Assembly (NCBI GenBank): GCA_038501625.1
Contig: JAZAYU010000900.1
Location: forward strand, 1 to 64,000
Direction of reading: 5' to 3'
Origin: Corbicula japonica
Taxonomy: Eukaryota; Mollusca; Bivalvia; Venerida; Cyrenidae
DNA: 64,000 bases
Below are positions 11,683 to 24,191 of this stretch, in pieces. Within the stretch, counting starts at the first letter, position 1; each line of letters begins with the position of its first letter. Both the position numbers and the translations under genes were made by a program. The notes beneath the pieces were generated by a model. That model saw nothing but the letters and a program-made list of their open reading frames with translations. It was not told where the DNA came from and made no database searches.

Positions 11683-12003
11683 TTGCCGATAAGTGGGTTG
11701 GAGTTTTTCCACCAAGACAACTTGTACTTGTTTTGTGGTATGAGAACCTGTTGGGGCAAGTGTGAGGTTGGTGCACCCTAGAACCTGGTTTAAACCCCCA
11801 GTGGCAATTTGATTTGCCACTGACCGTTCCAAGGCGGTAACCCCTCGGGTTCTCATTTTTGTTTATTGTTAGTGGTGTCTTTTTTGAAACTGATCATTTT
11901 ATTAACCATGCTCTCTCCCTCTCTCTTCTTCTTGACTGTGTGGGGAGGCTGTTTATTCTGAATGTGGCGATTCCTGATATGCATATTTCACCTTTTTCTG
12001 AAA
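11683..12003 (+). mobile_element. SINE-like repeat, copy C
   Basis: One of the most complete copies. It has the 5' part GGGTTGGAGTTTTTCCACC and CAAGACAACTTGTACTTG, the core ACCGTTCCAAGGCGGTAACC, a CT-rich block, GTGTGGGGAGGCTGT and the tail TGATATGCATATTTCACC. It lies in intron 2, opposite in orientation to copy B in the same intron. Confidence 0.8.
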
Positions 12004-12238
12004 AAAAAACCCCATTTAATGATGAGGTTCTTAAGGATCACAACTGAGCAATCAATTGAAGAAGATAACGTTCATTTAACTGTTAGGCGACTGTCATATT
12101 TTAATTTAAATTCCATTTAAAACTGACAATAATCAAAACCAGGAAGAGGAAGTGCTTTTGTTGACAACGCTTTGATAAGACTTTATTTTATCCAATCGCA
12201 GTAGACAAAATTTACTACTTGAAGTAATTTTTACATAC

Positions 12239-12628
12239 CAGATAAAATCTGCTTTGTTATGTGTACAGTTGTGTCCGTCACTCCAAAGTTAGATTCGCTA
12301 ATAAAGGCTGGCTTAGACAATGAGCCAATGTTCACCGTGTATTCAGCTGACAATGCAAATTGAAAAGATACCGGTTGATAATTTCCATACATATCCATCA
12401 GATATCGACATTCTGATGAGGTTCCATTTTTCACCGCTCGCTTTTTTTCGCCGTTTGGTCCAATTGCGATAGTCTCGCATGTCAATATAGTAGGAGGAAA
12501 GCTAGGTTGACATTTCGTTTTGCTTGAATCAGCGACCTTGGTGAACCCTTGTGCGCAATAGCAGTTTGAAACATAACCACTATAACACACACCAGGCCAG
12601 CAGAAATTGTCGTTCCACGCACACATAC
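12239..12628 (-). CDS. Exon 2 of secreted TSP1/EGF multidomain gene
   Basis: A 390-nt exon. The acceptor (ACTATTTAAG) precedes GTATGTGTGCG, and the donor is ATCTG followed by GTATGT. The two leading bases complete the codon begun by exon 1 (C plus GT gives Arg), and the exon leaves one base for exon 3. The peptide begins with a compact Cys cluster (MCAWNDNFCWPGVC, then NCYCAQGF), which looks EGF-like or WAP-like and continues the EGF region of exon 1. About 100 residues follow with two further cysteines and an NGT glycosylation site. An open frame alone would suggest a 131-residue protein; the splice signals show it is an internal exon. Confidence 0.78.
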
Positions 12629-14050
12629 CTTAAATAGTGTATAATGCAAGTTAAAGGCACTAGAAGAATAGCGAAAATTTTATCTATGAAGTTGTTTTTA
12701 TAATCACAAATAACTTACAAAAGCATTATGCAGCTTTGGTGATAAGTTACATATAATTGCTAACTCATTAATTACACCATAGCAGCGAGAAGAGGCAAAC
12801 AAACTTTTAGAGACACTGATCCGTTTTGTTTGTGTGGAGTCCTTCAAACTTCACCATTAACGTTAATGACAACGTTTGAAACTCGTTGAGCGCGACACTG
12901 TTTGTTTATAGAAGTTTAAAGCAATATTTATGGCCAGCACCAGTTCTTGCATAACTACAAAGTTACCCGTGCTCTTAACATCTTCTCTTACAGCCATAAA
13001 CGAACATGTTATTAGGTATTGAGAAAAAGGTTTTTAACCACTAATAAAATCTATTTATTCTATTAAAATCTAAGGTGACGTTTAAAAGAAGTGTAAATCA
13101 AATAATTTCGAGCGACCTGTTTGTCACCTTATGATCATTTACACTTTGTACACCTCACTCCCATAATTAAATGAGACAAGCTCACCAGTCTCATTGAAAA
13201 AAAAAAAACGGTTGCAAGAGAAAATAAAACCTTTATAGCTTGTAATGAACATTGAGCATTTAACAGATGGTTCGTATGATAAATGCACTTTATGGAATTG
13301 TTAAAAAAGTGAAAAATGCATATCAGAAATCTGTAAATTATGCATCCCTGATATGCATATTTCGTTTGTTTTAATGGGTGGTTTTAATATCCCAGAAAGT
13401 ATTTTTATATATAATGACTTAACCTTAAAGGCCGAGTTTGGCTATAAATCAGTTGTCAGATTCATGCTGCTTTATAGCATTTAATTTAACATTTATCTGC
13501 CATGTTATCTCACTGTAATAATCTCTACTCTGCAACAATTAGCAGCAGTTTCATGCCTTGTCCCATGAGATTATTAATGGCCATTTACATTGGAGAACAT
13601 TTTCTGGTTTTGATTTCAACCTTAGTTGAAGTAAAATTGGGTTTTGAAACTATAAAATACACTGAATTATGATTTTGTATTTACTTTTATACAATATTTT
13701 ATACAAACATGACATAATGGATGCTGTAAAATAAAAAAAAAACACTGAAAATTAAGAACGCTGTAAAGCTCCATTGTGTTGAACATGAACATTTTAATGA
13801 CAGTCAAAAAATACCAATATATCTACTGAGATTTAAAAAGTTCATTAGAATCCATTTACATTTCCAATTGCTAAGAACAACAATGTACTTGAATTGTGAA
13901 TAACATTAAAATCAAATGAAATTTTGGAGGAAATTAATTAATTCGAAATGACACAGGAAAGTTACATTTTTACAATTAATGTACATCAATTATTCAATTA
14001 GCCTTTAGGAGATATAAAGGGTATTTGCTTTTACCAGTGTATGATTGAAA
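12629..14050. other. Intron 1 portion, no gene seen
   Basis: AT-rich intron with A runs at 13198-13208 and 13732-13742 and two SINE tail fragments at 13308-13372. No coding sequence is supported. Confidence 0.45.
13308..13372. repeat. Two SINE tails head to head
   Basis: GTGAAAAATGCATATCAG (minus-oriented tail) is followed about 20 bp later by CTGATATGCATATTTCG (plus-oriented tail). Together they form a short inverted repeat. The rest of each element is absent. Confidence 0.65.
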
Positions 14051-15271
14051 TACGAGGGATGTTCCAAAATAACGTAGACTTTTGTTATAGTTTTTATATT
14101 ATTCAATATACCACAAATAAAAAGGTGAAATATGCATATCAGGAATTGCCACATTCAGAAAAAACAGCCTCCCCACACAGTCAAGAAGAAGAGAGGGGGA
14201 GAGAGCATGGTTAATAAAATAAAATAAATAAAATTATACAATCTTTAATCGGAATATGTCTAGCATATATTTACAAAATATCAGCAAAATAGAACATCTT
14301 GTTAACAAACTATTACCAATCAAAATCATACACTAAGCGCTATCCAGTGGTTAAGAGGCGATCAAGAAAAAGGTCCTCTTCTCGCTCGTACAACCGATGA
14401 AAAGAACCCCGATGCAATACCCATTTGTAACTGTTAATTAATAGAACAAGTATTTGTGTTGTAGACACAGTGTCCATAGCTGTTTACTCTGGTGTAATTA
14501 AAATAACAAACATATCTATTGTTATTTAATAATTTATGAATTTTTAATGAATCATACATCAAACAAAACATGCTTTGAATATAAAATATTAGAATAGCTC
14601 TAAAAAATGTAATTTGTTCGGAAAGCGCCCCAATAGTTAGACTTCTGTCCGTTTCTATCGCCTCCCGGCTTCACGATTTATTTCTTTTTCCCTTGCACAT
14701 GGTCTATTTCATGACTCTTCTGACCGTTACAAAACCACTGATGCCACTTAAAACTAGAGCTCGGCTTACGTAAGTTTTCATTTGCGTATTCTCAATCTTT
14801 TCTGGATTTTCTGGAGGTGATTTTCCAAGATCGTGACAGAAATTTATAATAGCGCGTATTTCCAGCCGTTCTTACGACGACATTTCTAAAGATTTTAAGT
14901 TGATGATAGCTCGCTTATGTATTCATTGTTTTAAAAACGCATGTCAGAATGACCTAAAATTTTACTATAACATAAATCGTATACCCCGCTTTGACTTTGT
15001 GAAGTTTAGCTCTTTTACCGCTAGTAGTTTTGTTAATATTCACAGGTATGTGCTTTATTAAATACAATGACAATGACGGGCGCCGCATGCATGTTACCAT
15101 GGTTATTCAAACAAGTGACGCGCTTTTGAAATCTATTAAATATATATTAATATATCAGCTCAGTTTGTTAAGTTGGTGTTCTGATTGAATTTAGTATATA
15201 ATTTTTTGCGAACGTGTTTCAAATAAAGATGCATTAACAAAAGTGTACGTAATTTTGGATCATTCCTCGTA
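14051..15271. mobile_element. Mariner-like element, non-autonomous
   Basis: The left end is TACGAGGGATGTTCCAAAAT. The right end, read inverted, is TACGAGGAATGATCCAAAAT. The similarity extends through ACGTA.ACTTTTGTTA, about 33 of 38 positions. The TA at each end fits the mariner target dinucleotide, and 1,221 bp is a typical mariner length. The interior has no transposase frame and holds a SINE fragment, so this is a dead or non-autonomous copy. It lies in intron 1 of the minus-strand gene. Confidence 0.78.
14121..14215 (-). mobile_element. SINE-like repeat, copy E (partial)
   Basis: Only the tail half is present (GGTGAAATATGCATATCAGG, CCTCCCCACACAG, a GA-rich block). It ends in an AAATAAAATAAATAAA run. 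It lies inside the mariner-like element, so it is younger than that element or was mobilised with it. Confidence 0.7.
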
Positions 15272-16904
15272 TATTTTACTGAGGGAGCTCCGGAAGTCCG
15301 GAATATATTTCAATCTTACACTTAAAATAAGGCCAAACACCATGTAGAGATAATAGTTCCATTACATGCGCAAAAAGTATTCAAGCTATTGAAAAGTAAT
15401 GTCAAGTTTAGGGGCCTGGAATGATCCAAGATATTTACAGATGAAACAATCACGCGAAAATGGAGGGGTATGGGCAATCTTTCATAGATGAGAAGTGATG
15501 TCACAATGCATTCTGAGACAGATCAGGACATTATATCCAATCAAAAAGATGTGCCTTACATGGAATGAATAAGTTTTTATGTTGAATTATCAACTATCTC
15601 TTATATTATAAAACTGCTGTTCTAAAACTGTTTTCATAAAGTTTAGAAGTTGATAAGGGTGGCAGAGATCCTTTGTTTTCTATTAATTTCATTATCTCGT
15701 GACAATACAGGAAAAGGGGTTGAGACAATTTGCTGGTTAATATAGTTTTCTATTTCTTAGCTGAATGTAGTGTTTTCTGATTTGTAATTCAATTTTAATA
15801 TAAAATGGTAATACAGTTAATGTTTGTTAATATGTTCAGAGTGATGTTGATAAGATTTAAAATGTAATAGAACATTTTTAAAAATATACAGAGTCATGAT
15901 GTATCTTGCGATCAAAATCATCATAATTTTTTAATGACAGTGCAAGTCTCTTATTTTGGTTATCATATGCCTTTATATACCTAATATATGTAATTTCTGT
16001 CATGAAACATACCCAAGAAATTACATTGTGTAAATCTATCAAGTTGGTAAGGGATTCTGCAAATACCTTGGCATTTTGAAAACTTTCATTTAGACAGAAT
16101 CAATGACCAGACAGGTACCCATTAATCTGCAGCCCCACTGTTATTTAATGACCTCTGTGTGCAAAGCATCCAATTAACCTCAATCAAGCAAAAGTTCTCC
16201 AGGAGAACCAATCTCGGCCTTTAAGGATATACCTACTCCTGCTTTATTTTTTTCTTTCATCGTCTGCTGCTATAAGCGATATTTGTATTCTAAAATCTAC
16301 TGCCCATATCCAATATAGGTTATTTCTAGGTATGTGACCCAGTTACGGATTTTTAAACTGGTTAATCATTACTTGTAACCGATCGGTTAACCGAAAGAAC
16401 AGTTCAAACATTTTATTATTAATATAAACAAAGAAATAACATCCAGTGTCTCTCCGTATTCATTTTCATTTAATTATAAAACAATACCATAATCAATGTC
16501 AACTGTTAAACTGTTTGTTTTGAACTCTCCAAATAATCGCCAACGTTGTTCGACATGGTTCGACGGTGTCATCTGTAATTTTAAGGAAGTTGCAAAACAC
16601 TTTGCGTAATTTGATGAAACTTCAACAAACGAGAAAAATAAAGAAAATGAAGTATTCGACATTCACTGTTAGACATATTAATTTAGACTGAAGTTTTAGC
16701 AATAAGCCTTATTCACAGATTTATACAGATCTTAAATGAGCGAATGTCTCAAGATTAAAATGACAGAACCATTTCTTTTACGATGTCGCTAGCAAGGCCA
16801 TAAGATGTGTTACTAATTGATAGTAATTTCTCAACGACAGTCTTTAATCATTTTCATCTCTGCTTCTGTTTTAACCAAAATAGATAAGGTGCCATTCCCT
16901 TTCT
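15272..16904. other. Intronic, no gene seen
   Basis: AT-rich intron. No exon or RNA gene is recognisable. The short open frames at 15322-15504 and 16474-16662 lack supporting signals. Confidence 0.4.
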
Positions 16905-17040
16905 CTGGTGATGTGTGAAAAACATCCTTTCTCCTCTCTGCGTGTTTGCTGTGTGTGTGTGGGGGGGGGGGGGGGGGGGGGAGGGGAGGGGCTGTGTTTG
17001 CTGGATGTAGGCATTGCATTTCAGATATGTGTCGCATTTT
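16905..17040 (+). mobile_element. SINE-like repeat, copy F (degenerate) with G21 run
   Basis: A CTCCTCTCTGCGTG block, GTGTGTGTGTG, an uninterrupted G21 tract (16961-16981), then GGCTGTGTTTGCTGGATGTAGGCATT and a degraded tail. The expanded G tract replaces the usual GTGGGGAGG segment. Proline-rich or glycine-rich open frames across it are spurious. Confidence 0.55.
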
Positions 17041-17847
17041 CATGTATTGAAAAATATTTTGGCCATAAACATGACATTGTTAAACATTGTCAGAGATCAT
17101 TTAAGCTACAGGTCTATAAGATGCAGTGTTTTAATCATGGTAGATTTAAAGCACAAATAAAGCGTAAGCTGGCAGAATCGATTGGCACTGCCCTTGAAAA
17201 TCTAAACATTTGCTTGATTACATCACAGCTTTTATGACGTAGTGTTTGATGTTTTTGTGATGATGGTGCTTTTATTTAACTTCTCTCTTTATAATGGACT
17301 GACAAGTGTCAAGTGCTCATTTTATTAGGAGTGAAATAAGGAATGCGGACGTTAAATCACGGCGGTTTGGGGAAAATTCATAGTCAATTATAAATAATTA
17401 TCAAAAGTAGTCCGATGCGATTCATTGTAAAATGAAACGCAGCCACGAAATCCTCGTGGATCTTTTTTATATAATTTGTAAACCATAACTAGGTTTTAAT
17501 TTTTAAACAATTTATTTTTATTTGGCTTCTGAGTAGATTAAAAGTATTTAGTTTATATTAAGATTAAAAGTATTTAACCCATAAAGGAATAAACTAACAA
17601 CTAACAATAGAACAGAACATATCGCACGAGGTTGAGATAATTGCAACTAAAATGAAATATATAAATACCAATTTTCAAACAAAAACATATAAATTGTGGA
17701 GACCAATAATCATGAAGTAAACCCCAAAATCTTTGTATTTTTGTCCGTCTTTCAGTCCGTCCAGCATCCTTCCTTGCGTCTGATTGTCTTTTAACATGTA
17801 ATTAATTTACCGTAGTATTTTGCAAATGATGATCAATCTGAACTTAC
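17041..17847. other. Intronic, no gene seen
   Basis: AT-rich first-intron sequence. Nothing recognisable. Confidence 0.4.
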
Positions 17848-18190
17848 GGGTGTCACAACAACTTCCCGAATGCGTAGGTGGACATCTGCAGTCACCGTAT
17901 TGGTTGTAATCGTAGTGAAATGAACCACCGTTATAACAGAAGGCATTGCATCCTCGGTAATCGTACTGACCATCACTTTCTTTACCACAGTCTCTTAAAC
18001 AAGCATCGAAGTCACCAACTAAATTCAACTTGCAGCATAGTTGTCTTGATCGATACTGTCTCCCACCACCACAAGTACTGCTACAGCTCTGCCATTCCCT
18101 CCATGAAAGCCAATGACATATATCCGGACATGTGTCAGCTTTTGCATAAAAAGAAAAGTAAACGCTAAACAGAACGAAAATATAAACCAT
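17848..18190 (-). CDS. Exon 1 of secreted TSP1/EGF multidomain gene: signal peptide, TSP1, EGF-like
   Basis: The start ATG is at 18190 and the donor is GACACCC followed by GTAAGT, which leaves one base that exon 2 completes in frame. Residues 1-18 (MVYIFVLFSVYFSFYAKA) are a signal peptide. Next comes a thrombospondin type 1 motif, WLSWREWQSCSSTCGGG, then RQYRSRQLCC. A Cys-rich segment ending CRCPPTHSGSCC follows and looks like a divergent EGF module. TSP1 modules usually bind glycosaminoglycans or matrix proteins, so the product is probably secreted or on the cell surface. The four exons together give more than 640 residues and the gene continues beyond the window. Confidence 0.85.
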
Positions 18191-19499
18191 AACTGAAGTT
18201 AGTTCACTGTTTATAATGAGCCTGTAATGATCCTACTCTATTTATTCCATTGTCGAATATGATTTAATTTAAACCATTCGCTTTGAATGATTTATTTATA
18301 TATCTACTGCAATTTACTATTTACGCAGACCGATAACCTGTAACATTGCTCCAATAAAATCTTACATAACACGTTATGGTTATCCAATAGTATTGCCCTC
18401 GAAAATTTATTTAAGTATTTGAAAATAAAATAAACTGGAACATGGATGTCTTGAGAGTTGTTCTACGCATTGGCCTAATAAAACATGAATAGTTTTACTT
18501 TGTTACTTCACTTTGTTGTAAATTAACTATAATAATTTAAGCATTTCAAATAAATTGGATCGAAACATTAACTCTAAAAGAGAGGTATTTAGTAAAAATA
18601 AATTCAAACCCGAATCATAGGAAAATAATCATTGCCGGTCAGATTTAAGTGAAGATATTTCTTCACTAAAACCTGAACGGAAATGAGTATTATCCTAAAA
18701 TTCGATTTTGATTCTACCTTTGGTATTAATTTTGTACATCAATATTCATTTTGCAGACTAAAACGTTTTCCTAAAACAGAAAATAAGTAACAGAAAAAAA
18801 TCAAATAATAAGTTCACTTTTTAATAACAGTTCCTTAAAGGTCAGGCTGCTGCTGAAGACATAACATTTATAAGTAACTTTTGATTACCTTTCCTTATAT
18901 TTAAGCAACTAAATTATTAATATTGTCGAAATAAAAAAAACTTAATTAAATTGTGCATTTATTTTACGTTTTACAAATCAACCATGATTTACTCTGAACT
19001 TCTTATTCAATGCAAAACTTTTAAATACAAAACAATACAATAATCACTGTCAAATAAGTCTGAAGAATAATTAAATACATTACTGTGTTCTCATAACCGA
19101 TTCTGTAAGATTAAGGTAGAAGGAATAAAAACTTAACAGAGGTTTTCAACTTCTGAAAGGTGCATTATAAGAACAAAAAGTCACCTATGCGAATACATTA
19201 TTGAGCCTCTAAATGGCTAGCTGTAACGTTTCTAACATCTAATCAGCCTTTTGCTAAGAAAAAAGTTTTGAAAATAAATTTGAGAAAGTTCTTCCTTTAG
19301 CTTTAGAAAATTTCACCTGGATATTCAGTAAATTCACTCTTAAGCCAAGTAGGCATATTTGTTAGCAAAAGCAAATTCAAACTTTTTGATTAAAGATCGT
19401 AAATTAAAAAAAAAACAGATTATGTAACCAGTCATGATTCAGCTAAAGTACATTTTTTATTCACATTTTGAACTATTTATTTTTATAAAACTGAGCAAA
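18191..19499. other. Upstream of the minus-strand gene, no gene seen
   Basis: AT-rich 5' flank. Read on the minus strand, a TATAAA-like sequence (CATTATAAACAG) lies about 20-30 bases before the ATG, a weak promoter candidate. Nothing else is recognisable. Confidence 0.35.
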
Positions 19500-19747
19500 A
19501 AAAAAGCAACATATGCATATCAGGAATCGCCACACTCAAAAAACACAGCCTCCCCACGCAGCGAAAAAGAAGAGAGGAAGATAGAGAGAGCGCATGTTTT
19601 ATATATGTATGTCAATTCAAATAGGACGCCACAAACAATTAATAAACAAGAGAACCTTTGGGGATACCGCCTTGGAACGGTCAGTGGCAAAACAAATTGC
19701 CACTGGGGGTTTAAACCAGGTTCTAGGGTGCACCAACCTCACACTTG
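19500..19747 (-). mobile_element. SINE-like repeat, copy G
   Basis: Inverted copy with tail, GA-rich block, GGGGATACCGCCTTGGAACG core and GGTTCTAGGGTGCACC. The far 5' third is missing. Confidence 0.78.
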
Positions 19748-19787
19748 AAAGAAATTAATAACACTTCCTTCATTTGGTTCAAACAGT

Positions 19788-19880
19788 TTTTATTCAATCA
19801 AATGCACATATAATGATATAATACAATGAGAAAATGTCATGATATGGATTAAAAAAAAGCGAAAACGCTTATATAAACTC
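19788..19880. repeat. Dispersed repeat, copy 2
   Basis: Partner of 2311-2400, with the same orientation and roughly 80-85% identity by eye. Confidence 0.6.
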
Positions 19881-20069
19881 TTCTCCATGGGTAGTTAAAT
19901 ACAATACATTAGTTGTGCATAATTTATATTTGTCCGGTAAATATGTCGTTTAAGAAGTAAGATAATGGAGAAAAAAAGGAAGTGCTTATGTACGGAAGAG
20001 TATACTGACCCCCCTTATATCTTTTGTATAGATATGAGAAAAATATGGAGTTATATACTACAAAAATGA

Positions 20070-20082
20070 TTAAAACCAAGAA
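20070..20082. repeat. Target-site duplication, LINE 3' side
   Basis: TTAAAACCAAGAA, identical to 26128-26140 on the other side of the LINE. Confidence 0.9.
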
Positions 20083-20359
20083 TGAATGAATGGGATTTTA
20101 CGGCCCGTCGACATCTGAGGTCATTTTGGGCGCAGTAAAAATAAAATGCAAAATATACGTTAAATAACAGTAAAATAACAGTAAGATACACGCTTAGTTG
20201 AATGTAAAATTACAAGTAAAATATGATAAAATTATGGTGTGATACATGTGATTTAAATGTTCGTTGACTAACTGCACGAGTATTCAGACAGGACAGTCAG
20301 TCAACCAACACCTGCAGTCGATACATACATACATACACACATATACACATATATACACA

Positions 20360-20425
<66 letters not shown>

Positions 20426-20470
20426 CATACACATACATATATATGATAAAATGTAGATAAAATAAAAAGA
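20083..20470 (-). other. LINE 3' UTR with AT/AC microsatellite
   Basis: Contains a mixed ATAC and AT microsatellite (about 20322-20441). It ends, on the minus strand, with GACGGGCCGTAAAATCCC and an ATTCATTCA tail. The microsatellite is internal to the UTR, not the element's terminus. Confidence 0.75.
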
Positions 20471-23400
20471 TTATATTTTCTTAAAAAGATTTATTTCCTT
20501 TAAGAAGTTAAAAATTGAATCGGGGGTAACTGTATTAAAAAGGTCAGACATGGTTTGAACATTAAAATATTTATTTCGAATGTGTGCAAGGTCCACACAG
20601 TGAATAAAAATATGACTAAGGGTAAGATCAGTAAAACAAGGTATACATTGTGGGGCTTCTTCCCCCTTTAAAAGATATGAGTGTGTAAGATAAGAATGTC
20701 CAATACGAATGCGACAAAGAACAATTTCTTCTCTTCGTGATGATCTAGAAGATAATGGACATTCTCCTAAAACAGGTTTTATAGAGAATAACTTGTTGTT
20801 ATGATTCAAAGCATCTTCCCATGATGTTTGCCAGACAGTTTTTACAAAACTGTTAACAAGGGGTTTAAAATCACAATATGGGACTTTGAATGGTAAAATC
20901 TCATTATTAAGTGCTGTTTTTGCAGCCTTATCTGCTGCTTCATTTCCCTGAATACCAATATGACCAGGAAGCCAACAGAATATTATATCGGATTCCTGCA
21001 GGAGGTAAGAAATCTTCTGTAATAAATTGACAACAAGAGGGTTTTCAGTATTTTCATAATCAAGAGCTTGCATAGCAGACAAAGAGTCCGTGAAAATAAG
21101 ATAGCTCATATAACCTTCAGTTCAATGTGATTTAGTGCTAGTTCAATCGCCTTAAGTTCAGCTGAAAAGACACTAGAGTTATCAGGAAGACGAAAAGAAA
21201 AAGTTTTATCTTCTGTAACAGCTGCAGCAGCTACTCTGTTGTTTTGTTTTTATCCATCTGTGTAAATATATTCATAATTATAAAAGTGTTGTTTAATTTC
21301 ATTGTATTGAATTTTAAATATTTCAGGAATTGTTGTTTCCTTTTTATTTTTAGCAAGGTCATAAATAAATTGCGGGGATTTCCAGATCCACGGTGGAATG
21401 TCTGGAATCTGATTGGTTTCTATGTCATTCAGGTCTACATTTAAACTTTCAATGTACCGATTATTGCGTAAGCTAAATGGTGGAATAGTATTTTCCCTTT
21501 GTTGGAAAAGATCGTCGTACATTGGGCTAAATACAGTTTTGTAGGTCGGGTTTTTTGGATTTGATTTCAGTTTAAGAAAATAGTGTAGACCAAGTTTTTG
21601 TCTTCTCAAATATAAAGATGGTTCATTTGCTTCTGCATACCGGCTAGCAATTGGAGACGTTCTGAAGGCTCCGAGCGCTAATCTAAGGCCCTGATTATGA
21701 ATAGTGTCTAATTTTTTAATGTAAGAATTCCTTGCAGAACCATAAACTATACACCCATAATCAAGTTTAGATCTAATCAGAGATCTGTAAAGTCTAAGAA
21801 GAACTTCACGATCTGCTCCCCAATCCATACTGGATACCACTCTGATCAAATTAAGAGCTCTTTGACATTTATCGGAGAGATATTTAATGTGTGGTATAAA
21901 CGTTAGTTTTGAATCAAACACAAGTCCAAGAAATTTAAACTCTTTTACTACCTCAATAGGTGTATTGTCAAGGGTTAATTCAGGATCTAAATGTAATTTA
22001 CGAACATTACAGAAATGCATACATTTTGTTTTGGTCTTTGAGAATTTAAACCCATTCTCGTTTGACCATTTATGTAGATTATTTAAGACTTGCTGGAGTT
22101 GTCTTTCAATGGTATGCATGTGTTTTGATCTGTAACAGATACAAAAATCATCAACATACAGAAAACATTCGATACCAGGGTTGACAGCTTTAACAATGCT
22201 GTTGATTTTGACACTAAAAAGAGTAACAGAAAGGATGCAACCTTGAGGAACACCCATTTCTTGTTCGTGTGGGTCAGACAATGTATTGCCAACCCGAACT
22301 TTGAAATGGCGATCTTTTAAAAATGAAGAGATAAAATATGCAAGTCGACCTCTGAATCCAAAGTTATGTAAATCTTGCATTATACCATATTTCCAGGTAG
22401 TGTCATATGCACTTTCGAGGTCAAAAAATATAGAAACAAAGTGGTTCTTTTTTAGAAAGGCTTCTCGTACGAGTGTTTCAAATTTTACGAGATGATCTAA
22501 AGTGCTCCTTTGTTTACGGAAGCCAGATTGGAAATTTGTTATTAGATTTTTCTTTTCTAAAATCCAAACAAGCCTGGTGTTTACCATTCTTTCCATTGTT
22601 TTACAAATACAACTTGTCAGAGCTATAGGACGGTAATTTGAAGGATTTGTAAGATCTTTATCTGGTTTTGGGACAGGAATTATAATAGCCTCCTTCCAAG
22701 AGTCTGGCAGGATTCCAGTTTGCCATATTTTATTATAAATTTCAAGTAAACAGATAAAAGATGAATCAGGAAGATGTTTAAGAAATTGGTAATGTATTTT
22801 GTCTGATCCAGGTGCAGTATCATGTGCTTTTCTAAGAGCAAGTTTAAGTTCTTTTATTGAGAATAATTTATTGTATGCTTCAGTGTTGTTTGATTTGAAA
22901 TTGAGTTTTGTTTTTTCTTGAACTCCTTTGTGCTTTTGAAATTGTGCGCTGTAGTTGTTAGTTGAGGACTTGTTTGCAAACGTGTCTGCTAAAATATTTG
23001 CAATTTCTCGTTTGGATGTAGCTGTAGTGGATGGTGTTTTAAGATGTTGAACAATAATATGGCCGTTTTTCCCTGATATTTTTCTTACCATATCCCAAGT
23101 TTTCTTTATGGAAGATCTAGAGTTAAGGTTTGAGACATATTGACGCCATGATGTTCGTTTGCTTTGTTTTATGGTTCTACGTGCTTTAGCTCTGGCGATT
23201 TTAAATCTTGTATGATTTTCAGATGTTGGTCTTAAATTATATTGTCTGAGAGCATATTTACGCTCAGAAATAGCTGTTTTACAGTCTTTATTATACCAAG
23301 GCTTGTTTGGATTTTTAGGGGATGTCGTGGTCTGAGGTATTGCTTCTTCAGCAGCCCTGACAAGTAAAGATGTAAAAAAGTCTGATGGATCTTCGTGCTC

Positions 23401-24153
23401 AGTTAGTTTGCCTGTTGAAATAGTTTGTTCACAACGAACTCTGAACAAGTTCCAATCAGCTTTGTGAAGTTTCCAATTTGGTGGGCGTTCTTGAATCGAT
23501 GGGCCTTCTTCTGACAACATAATTGGAAAATGATCACTTCCATGAAGATCTGAATCAACATTCCAAGTAAAATCTAAAAACATGTCAGGACTACAGAGAG
23601 TCAAGTCTAGGGATGAGTATGAACCAGTAGCAGGATGTAAATATGTGTGTGATTTGTTGTTGAAAAGACACAAATTATGTTTTGTAATGAAATCTTCAAT
23701 AATTTGCCCTTTGTTATTTGTGTCTGAACAACCCCATAATGTATTATGGGAGTTAAAGTCACCCATTAGAATAAATGGGGAAGGGAGTTGTGTTATTAGT
23801 TTGTCAAGTTCTGCAATGTTAATCGGTTGGCTAGGTGGAAGATAAAGAGAGCACAATGTAATAGTTTTGTTTAACGTTAAACTTATAGATTGTGCTTGTA
23901 GTGTTGTATCAAGAGATAAACATTTATGTGGAACATTATTACTGACAATTATTGAAACTCCTCCACAAGCTCTGTCATCATTTGTGGATTTATGATAAGA
24001 TAAATAGTGTTTTACAGAACAATTGTCAGTAGTTTTAAGAAAGGTTTCTTGTAGACAAACCGCTACTGGTTGGTGTTGAGATAAAAGTAAAGTTAATTCC
24101 TCATAGTTAGATCTAATACCACGACAATTCCATTGTATGATCTTATTTTTCAT
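20471..24153 (-). pseudogene. LINE ORF2: endonuclease, reverse transcriptase, RNase H (disabled)
   Basis: Residues 1-210 are an AP-type endonuclease (QWNCRGIRSN, QET at 35-37, GDFN at 131-134, SDH at 206-208), which nicks target DNA. The reverse transcriptase follows, with NPSNYRPIALTS, QSGFRKQRSTLDH, FDLESAYDTTW, GVPQGCILS and YVDD at about 666-669. The frame stops at 21250-21252, where the RNase H motif YTDG is followed by TAA instead of a sense codon. The RNase H continues after it, with a further frameshift near 21110-21118. It shows FTDSLSAMQAL and WLPGHIGIQGNEAADKAAK, then a C-x2-C/H/C zinc-like motif. Enzymatic residues are otherwise kept, so inactivation is recent. Confidence 0.92.
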
Positions 24154-24191
24154 ATTTATTCAACAGATAAAAGAGTTGAATTAAGATCAGA

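Noticed and set aside
10637..12003. SINE-like copies as tRNA genes
   Set aside because: ACGGTCAGTGGC and GGTTTAAACC loosely resemble A and B boxes, but the spacing is too short and no cloverleaf forms. No real tRNA, rRNA or CRISPR array was found in the window.
10637..12003. Intron 2 as an introner-type element
   Set aside because: The intron is far larger than the repeat and the donor side is not within a copy; only the acceptor side involves the element.
16831..17237. Proline-rich and glycine-rich frames near 16900
   Set aside because: Produced by the G21 run within a degenerate SINE copy.
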